NCBI RefSeq assembly: GCF_021513235.1
Contig: NZ_CP090976.1
Span: forward strand, 2,728,001 to 2,792,000
Direction of reading: 5' to 3'
DNA: 64,000 bases
Source: Kaistella sp. 97-N-M2
GTDB lineage: Bacteria; Bacteroidota; Bacteroidia; Flavobacteriales; Weeksellaceae
The position numbers were made by a program, and so were the translations under genes. Numbering within the stretch: position 1 is the first letter of the stretch; every line of letters begins with the position of its first letter. This document shows, in pieces, positions 58,866 through 64,000 of this stretch. Under the pieces are notes generated by a model, which worked only from the letters and a program-made list of their open reading frames with translations, did not search any database and had not been told where the DNA came from.

Positions 58866-59938
58866 CACAATTTATTCTGCACTTCAATCGATTCTTCATG
58901 AATGGCTTTGAAAACTTTTTCGATAAACTCGGAAGACATCCCGGTTTCATCGGCTTTTTGAAGAGCGTATTCCGTGATCACTTTCCAGCGTTCGGGCTGA
59001 AAAATCGCGATGCTGTTGTCCTTCTTCAAAGTTCCGATTTTCTCTGAAATTTTCATCCTTTGCGATAAAAGCTCAATTAAATTAAAATCTAGATCAGAAA
59101 TTAAAGTTCTGTGACGCCCCATTTCTTCGTCGAAGGCGGAAATATCGGAATTTCTGATCTGCAGATTGGCAATCAATTCTGCCAGAACTTCCGGCGTAAT
59201 CTGCTGCGAAGCATCGCTCCAAGCTTCATCGGGATTAGAATGACTTTCGATGATCATTCCTTCGTATCCAACATTCATTGCCTCCTGCGCAATACCTGCC
59301 AATCCTGTGCGGTTTCCGCAAATGTGCGAGGGATCGACCAACATTGGAATATTTGGATACTGATTTTTGAAATCCAAAGCGATCTGCCAGTTCGGAATAT
59401 TTCGGTACTTTGTTTTTTGGTAGGTTGAAAATCCGCGGTGAATAACGCCCAAATTTTTCACGTCTTGACCTAAAAGTCTTTCCAAAGCACCGATCCACAA
59501 AGCCAAATCCGGATTTACGGGATTTTTAACGAACACAGGTTTTTCCGTTCCTTTCAGAGCTTCGGCGATTTCCTGAACGGTGAACGGATTCACCGTGGAA
59601 CGTGCGCCGATCCACAAAATATCGACATCGGCCTTTAATGCCGCCGCGACGTGATGGGCATTCGCAACTTCTGTTGCGGTTTTGAAACCGTATTCTTCTT
59701 TCACTTTTTTTAACCAGCCTAGACCAATCGTTCCAACGCCTTCGAAACCATTAGGCTTCGTTCTGGGTTTCCAGATTCCGGCACGGAAAATCGGAATTTC
59801 CGCATTGGTTTCTTTGAGTCTTTTTGCCGTTTCGAGCATTTGAGATTCGCTCTCCGCGCTGCATGGTCCGGCTATAATTAAGGGCTTTGGGAAATCTTTT
59901 ACCCAGGCATTTTCTAAATTTTTTAAATCCATCTTCAA
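58865..59938 (-). CDS. Bifunctional DAHP synthase / chorismate mutase (type II)
   Basis: Catalyses the first step of the shikimate pathway and the chorismate to prephenate step. The N-terminal 260 residues are a KDPG-type DAHP synthase (PLIIAGPCSAESESQMLETA, GIWKPRTKPNGFEGVG, WIGARSTVNPFTVQ, MLVDPSHICGN). The C-terminal 90 residues form an AroQ chorismate mutase (FDEEMGRHRTLISDLDFNLI, then SQRMKISEKIG, and RWKVITEYALQKADETG). The fusion allows feedback by the mutase part. It starts the operon with a small gene and rsgA. M3 is an alternative start. Confidence 0.94.
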   Translation of the reverse strand: MKMDLKNLENAWVKDFPKPLIIAGPCSAESESQMLETAKRLKETNAEIPIFRAGIWKPRTKPNGFEGVGTIGLGWLKKVKEEYGFKTATEVANAHHVAAALKADVDILWIGARSTVNPFTVQEIAEALKGTEKPVFVKNPVNPDLALWIGALERLLGQDVKNLGVIHRGFSTYQKTKYRNIPNWQIALDFKNQYPNIPMLVDPSHICGNRTGLAGIAQEAMNVGYEGMIIESHSNPDEAWSDASQQITPEVLAELIANLQIRNSDISAFDEEMGRHRTLISDLDFNLIELLSQRMKISEKIGTLKKDNSIAIFQPERWKVITEYALQKADETGMSSEFIEKVFKAIHEESIEVQNKL

Positions 59939-59978
59939 GGAAAAGTCAGTGATAAACTGGCTGTATTTTTATATCGTA

Positions 59979-61664
59979 TTAATTAAAATCAAATTTGAAC
60001 AGGTCGTCTAAATCCCGCAAAACAGGATTAATCTCCGCAAATTTATCGAAAATCTTTCGTTTAGTGATGATTTCTTTTTTCAGGGAAACGTCATTTTTAT
60101 ATTCGATGACGATATTGAAGTGATTCACTTTGTGCATAAAATGATTAAAGAAATCGGCGCGGACTTTTTCAAATTCATTTTTGGCAGAATCCGACGGATA
60201 AGTAATCTCCACAATGTTTTCATCCTTTTTATGAAGCTGAAAAGAACTGATGGCATTATAGACGAGAACATCCTTTTCTTTCAGATGATCTAAAAATTTT
60301 TGCCATTCACTTTTCAAGTCAGTTTCCGTGAAATGATTGCTGGGCAGATCTTCTTTTACTGAGTTGACTGTTTGTTCTTCTTCCGTTTCCGTTTTCTGCA
60401 AAGCTGCGCTGATGCTGTATTTTGAAGGAATTTTTTGCGTCGCAATCGGTTCCGCTGTTTTCAAAATGACCTTTGGCGTATCCTTCGGAACTTCTGCGGT
60501 TATTTCCGGAGCAAGTGTTGGCTGTGCTTCGGTTTTTAAGGTTTGCGAATCTGCCGGCGCTTTAAGTAGCGGCGCTAGAATTAAGAATTTTTTTTTAGAA
60601 TCTACGCCACTCGCCGTTAAAGACGAAAGCTGCATCAGCGCAATTTCCACGGTTAAGCGTGAGTTTTTGGAGTTTTTGTAGTTGATGTCGGCGTGGTTGC
60701 AGATTTCAATTGCATCGATTAACTGTTGAACCGTCCAGTTTTTACTCTGCTCGGAAAACTTGATTTTGGTCTGGTCGCCAACTTCGATGAGACTTAAAGT
60801 TTGCTGATTTTGCGCCATCATCAAATCGCGGAAATGATTTCCTAAACCTGCGATAAACAGATGTGAATCGAAACCTTTTTTCACAATTTCATTAAAAGCA
60901 AATAAAGTCTCCGGGATTTTATTTTGATGCGCCAGATCGACAATATTCAAATACTGGTCGTAATCCAAAATATTAAGAACTTCGGCAGCTTTGGCCAAAG
61001 TAATGTTTTTCTGTGTAAATGTGGAAAGGCGGTCGAAAATCGAAAGTGCGTCGCGGAGGGCGCCGTCAGCTTTCTGCGCGATCAAATAAAGCGCATCATC
61101 TTCATATCTGATGGCTTCTTTTTCTGCAATTTTTTTTAAGTGATCTTGAATATCTTCAATCGTAATTCTTTTGAAATCATAAATCTGACATCGGGAAAGA
61201 ATCGTTGGAATAATTTTATGTTTTTCCGTTGTTGCCAAAATGAAAATGGCGTGAGCCGGCGGTTCTTCCAGCGTTTTCAAAAACGCATTAAATGCTGCAG
61301 AAGACAGCATGTGAACCTCATCAATAATGTAAATCTTGAATTTACCAACCTGTGGAGCAAAGCGAACCTGATCGGTCAATTCGCGAATATCTTCTACGGA
61401 ATTATTGGAAGCCGCATCGAGTTCGAAAATATTGTACGCAAAATTATCTTCGGACGTGGAACCGTCTCTTTCATTAATTTTTCGGGCAAGAATTCGGGCG
61501 CACGTCGTTTTTCCGACGCCTCTCGGACCGCAAAATAAGAGTGCCTGCGCCAACTGATTTTCTACGATGGCATGTTCTAAAGTATCTGTAATGTGGGACT
61601 GCCCGACAACAGTATCAAACTCTTGCGGACGGTATTTTCTTGCAGAAACCACGAAATTTTCCAT
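59979..61664 (-). CDS. dnaX: DNA polymerase III subunit gamma/tau
   Basis: Clamp-loader ATPase of the replicative polymerase, 561 residues. The AAA+ part has RPQEFDTVVGQSHITDTL, Walker A CGPRGVGKTTCARILARK, Walker B IYIIDEVHMLS and sensor TEKHKIIPTILSRCQIYDF. The zinc-binding loop normally bearing four Cys, just after Walker A, is short and has none (KINERDGSTSEDNFAYN). Residues of about 360-450 are a Pro/Thr/Glu-rich tau linker with a basic C-terminal domain (SEWQKFLDHLKEKDVLVYNA). No frameshift site for a gamma form was noticed. Confidence 0.95.
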   Translation of the reverse strand: MENFVVSARKYRPQEFDTVVGQSHITDTLEHAIVENQLAQALLFCGPRGVGKTTCARILARKINERDGSTSEDNFAYNIFELDAASNNSVEDIRELTDQVRFAPQVGKFKIYIIDEVHMLSSAAFNAFLKTLEEPPAHAIFILATTEKHKIIPTILSRCQIYDFKRITIEDIQDHLKKIAEKEAIRYEDDALYLIAQKADGALRDALSIFDRLSTFTQKNITLAKAAEVLNILDYDQYLNIVDLAHQNKIPETLFAFNEIVKKGFDSHLFIAGLGNHFRDLMMAQNQQTLSLIEVGDQTKIKFSEQSKNWTVQQLIDAIEICNHADINYKNSKNSRLTVEIALMQLSSLTASGVDSKKKFLILAPLLKAPADSQTLKTEAQPTLAPEITAEVPKDTPKVILKTAEPIATQKIPSKYSISAALQKTETEEEQTVNSVKEDLPSNHFTETDLKSEWQKFLDHLKEKDVLVYNAISSFQLHKKDENIVEITYPSDSAKNEFEKVRADFFNHFMHKVNHFNIVIEYKNDVSLKKEIITKRKIFDKFAEINPVLRDLDDLFKFDFN

Positions 61665-61837
61665 TGGTCAAAAATAGGGAAATAATTGGGAAAATGAAAC
61701 ACATGTTCTTATAAAAAATCGAGCATGAACACTTAATATCTTTAATGCGTAAAGATTAATTTACTGCACGGTTCCAAAATTTTAACCTCTGCGGTTCCTT
61801 ATTAGCCGGATGGTTTACTTTTTGGTAATGATATAAA

Positions 61838-62650
61838 ATGAAAAAAATACTTATTACAGGAGCCGGATCCGGACTGGGAAAAGGCACCGCCATTGGGTTA
61901 GCAAAAGAAGGACACCACGTAATCGCGGGAGTTCACGTTTGGGAACAGCGATCTGAGTTGTTAAAAATAATTAAAGAAGAGAAACTGGAAAAAAATATTC
62001 AGGTAATCAAACTTGATATTTTAAATGAAGTCGATTGCCAGCACGCGTATTCCTTTGATATTGATATCCTCGTTAATAATGCGGGAATGGGCCACTCCGG
62101 GCCAGTTGGCGAAATGCCGGTTGATTTAATTCGGGAGGTAATGGAAACCAATGTGTTTTCCCCGCTGGAGTTTTCGCAACCGATTATCAAAAAAATGGTG
62201 AAGAGAGGAAAAGGCAAAATTATTTTTGTTTCGTCGATCGCGGGACTTACCACTTCACCGTACTTAGGGGCTTACAATGCATCGAAGCATGCACTGGAGT
62301 CGATTGCACAAAACCTGCGGGATGAATTGCATGACTTCGGCGTAGAGGTAGCGACCATAAATCCCGGTCCGTTCGAAACCGGCTTTAACGACAGGATGTA
62401 CGATACGTATGAGCAATGGTATGACTTGGCAGAAACTTTTACAAAAAAAGAAACCATTGAAAAAGCATCCAAAAAATTATTGGATAATCAACTGGATCCG
62501 CAGATAATGATCGACGAAATGGTAAAGGTGATTCCGCAAAAAGTTCATCTTTTCAGAACCATCGTTCCGGAAGTAATGTCGAAAAACTGTCAGCAATATC
62601 AGGAAGAACAATACACGCTGAAATGCAACGAAAAGAGCAGCAGTAAATAA
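61838..62650 (+). CDS. SDR family oxidoreductase
   Basis: Short-chain NAD(P)-dependent dehydrogenase, 270 residues. The cofactor motif is TGAGSGLGKGTAIGLAKEG, followed by LVNNAGMGHSG, the catalytic Ser in IIFVSSIAGL and YxxxK in YNASKHALES; INPGPFETGF follows. The substrate is unknown. It is monocistronic, convergent with the Mur ligase gene, and followed by a terminator. Confidence 0.92.
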   Translation: MKKILITGAGSGLGKGTAIGLAKEGHHVIAGVHVWEQRSELLKIIKEEKLEKNIQVIKLDILNEVDCQHAYSFDIDILVNNAGMGHSGPVGEMPVDLIREVMETNVFSPLEFSQPIIKKMVKRGKGKIIFVSSIAGLTTSPYLGAYNASKHALESIAQNLRDELHDFGVEVATINPGPFETGFNDRMYDTYEQWYDLAETFTKKETIEKASKKLLDNQLDPQIMIDEMVKVIPQKVHLFRTIVPEVMSKNCQQYQEEQYTLKCNEKSSSK

Positions 62651-62723
62651 ACGTTAAAAATAAAAAACACTCTTGATTAGTTAGGATTTCGTTTTACCAA
62701 GCGACTTTTTTGCTAAAACGCTT

Positions 62724-62769
62724 AAAAAAAACTCTCATCGCAGTTAAATCAGCAATGAGAGTTTTTTTA
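62724..62769. terminator. Terminator between SDR and Mur ligase genes
   Basis: AAAAACTCTCAT and ATGAGAGTTTTT form a stem over a 16-nt loop, flanked by A and T runs; fits both convergent genes. Confidence 0.75.
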
Positions 62770-62781
62770 ATTGTGAAATAA

Positions 62782-64000
62782 TCAGGAAATTTTTCCTTCT
62801 TCCAGAATTTCTTTATTTTGATACTCCTGCACCAAGTCGATGGCATTCGAAACCACGTCGCTCAGCGCGGTGATAAACGTGCCTTCTTCCGCCATACTCA
62901 TAGCATGTTTTAAAGCTTCGATCTCTTTCGGAATAATCTCGTAGCTCACATCGGTGCCGGCTTCCTGCATTCCGGAAATTATAAGGCCGTTTATTTCGTC
63001 CTCGCCTCTTCCGCGAAGATGTTTTTCATTGCGGATAATAATATAATCGAACATGCGGGCGGCAATTTTACCGCACTCCTGTATGTCTTTGTCGCGGCGG
63101 TCGCCGACGCCGGAAATAATTCCGATTTTCTTTGTGGCATCCACATTTTTCAGATAATCTTCAATGGCTTCGTAACCCGCAGGATTATGGGCGAAATCGA
63201 TGAGAACATGGAATTTTTTAAATTTAAAAATATTTAATCTTCCCGGCGTTAAAGCCGCACTTGGGATAAATGTTCTTAAAGAGTTGGCGATATCTTCGAT
63301 CTCGAAACCATAGAGATAAGTGGCTAAACTCGCTGCCAACACATTCGAAATCATAAATCTGGCTTTCCCTTCCATGGTGATGGGAATGTTATGCGCTTTC
63401 GCAATGCGGATTTTCCAGTCGCCTTTTTTGATGGTTATAAAGCCTTCTTCGTAAACGCAGGTGATTTTTCCTTCTTTCGCGAATTTTTTGATGTGCGGAT
63501 TGTTTTCATCTAAACTAAAAATAGCGATTTTAGAATCTAAATCCGTCATTAACCTCATAGAATAGTCGTCATCCGCATTCAAAATGCTCCAGCCGTTTTT
63601 CTTTACCGAATCGAGCACAACTCTTTTTACTTTAGTTAAATCTTTTAAATTATGAATGTCGTTTAAGCCCAAATGATCTTCTTTGATGTTGGTTAAAACG
63701 CCGATGTCGCAATTATTAAATCCTAGTCCGGAGCGCAAAATTCCGCCGCGGGCCGTTTCCAGAACTGCAAATTCAACGGTCGGATCCTTCAAAACAAATT
63801 CCGCGGAAATTGGTCCGGTGGTGTCGCCTTTCGTTAACATTGTATTTTGAATGTAAATGCCGTCGGACGTCGTGAATCCTACTCTATAGCCGTTATTTTT
63901 AACGATGTGTGCAATAAGTCTTGTCGTTGTAGTTTTACCATTTGTACCCGTAACCGCAATAATTGGGATCCTGAATTCTTTCCCTTGCGGATACAACATA
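62782..64000 (-). CDS. Cyanophycin synthetase-like Mur ligase, 5' part cut by window
   Basis: The visible 405 residues are the Mur-ligase half of a cyanophycin synthetase type protein. ATP-binding P-loop is IIAVTGTNGKTTTTRLIAHI, then FAVLETARGGILRSGLGFNN, VLTNIKEDHLGLNDIHNLKD, HVLIDFAHNPAGYEAIEDYL and a C-terminal domain with SGVGDRRDKDIQECGKIAA. The sequence MLYPQGKEFRIP at the edge is internal, as the ATP-grasp half should lie beyond base 64000. The enzyme would polymerise Asp and Arg into cyanophycin or a related peptide; without the first half this is provisional. Confidence 0.87.
   Translation of the reverse strand, partial: MLYPQGKEFRIPIIAVTGTNGKTTTTRLIAHIVKNNGYRVGFTTSDGIYIQNTMLTKGDTTGPISAEFVLKDPTVEFAVLETARGGILRSGLGFNNCDIGVLTNIKEDHLGLNDIHNLKDLTKVKRVVLDSVKKNGWSILNADDDYSMRLMTDLDSKIAIFSLDENNPHIKKFAKEGKITCVYEEGFITIKKGDWKIRIAKAHNIPITMEGKARFMISNVLAASLATYLYGFEIEDIANSLRTFIPSAALTPGRLNIFKFKKFHVLIDFAHNPAGYEAIEDYLKNVDATKKIGIISGVGDRRDKDIQECGKIAARMFDYIIIRNEKHLRGRGEDEINGLIISGMQEAGTDVSYEIIPKEIEALKHAMSMAEEGTFITALSDVVSNAIDLVQEYQNKEILEEGKIS

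Noticed and set aside
62739..62754. TGATTTAACTG on the minus strand as another copy of the element
   Set aside because: It lies in the loop of a terminator, lacks the leading GGG and has no TAnnTTTG at the required distance.

Overview
The window looks like chromosomal DNA of a member of the Bacteroidota, class Flavobacteriia, most likely the Chryseobacterium/Kaistella branch of the Weeksellaceae (inference from gene content, no database search). Signs are AT-rich intergenic DNA, Bacteroidota-type promoters (TAnnTTTG -7 boxes) and few Shine-Dalgarno sites. Gene content agrees: a SusC/SusD pair, the gliding lipoprotein GldI, a DUF4294 protein and a curli operon of the Bacteroidota type. I saw no rRNA, tRNA, CRISPR array, IS element or prophage; the window is mostly housekeeping DNA with a few accessory islands.

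Layout: 1-3.8 kb, a leftward curli operon (curlin, minor curlin, CsgE with an extra N-terminal domain, CsgF, CsgG with an extra C-terminal barrel; csgG is cut by the window edge). 4.1-10.5 kb, a TetR regulator with a TolC/adaptor/RND efflux pump. 10.8-14.2 kb, leftward MATE transporter, an NtrC-like regulator without a DNA-binding domain, and YggS. 14.3-17.0 kb, a two-component signalling operon: a frameshifted hypothetical gene, a 7-TM protein, a histidine kinase and a NarL-type regulator. 17-24.8 kb, sirtuin, GNAT, gpmI, acyl-ACP desaturase, HAD protein, map, methyltransferase, era and DoxX. 25-27.8 kb, a PLD-like protein and a lipoprotein. 27.9-38.6 kb, a beta-glucan utilisation locus (SusC, SusD, GH30, GH16, GH30) with a divergent MFS transporter and Nudix-type regulator. 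38.7-64 kb, mainly housekeeping: acyl-CoA dehydrogenase, AddB-like nuclease, rsmG, aminotransferase, Nif3 with a zinc-ribbon relative, K+ channel, PPIases including GldI, ilvE, mnmD, S1/P1 nuclease, M42 peptidase, rpe, CAP protein, ndk, rsgA, DAHP synthase/chorismate mutase, dnaX, SDR and a cyanophycin-synthetase-like Mur ligase (cut by the right edge).

The most notable signal is a repeated promoter architecture. The 15-mer GGGTGATTTAAC(GC/TG)T lies exactly 22 nt upstream of a TAnnTTTG box at three unrelated places. One is in front of the two-component operon (14312). One is directly behind its response-regulator gene (16894), in front of a transcript of about 60 nt. One is 31 kb away on the minus strand (48145), in front of an orphan transcript of about 140 nt that ends at a minus-strand terminator. 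This suggests an autoregulated two-component system that also controls small RNAs.

Two genes carry probable single-base frameshifts (14669-14676 and about 29655). Two small genes are also annotated: a 27-codon ORF with its own promoter and terminator (57649-57732) and a 58-codon ORF translationally coupled between aro and rsgA genes (58689-58865). Several proteins here lack the structural zinc cysteines usual in their families.
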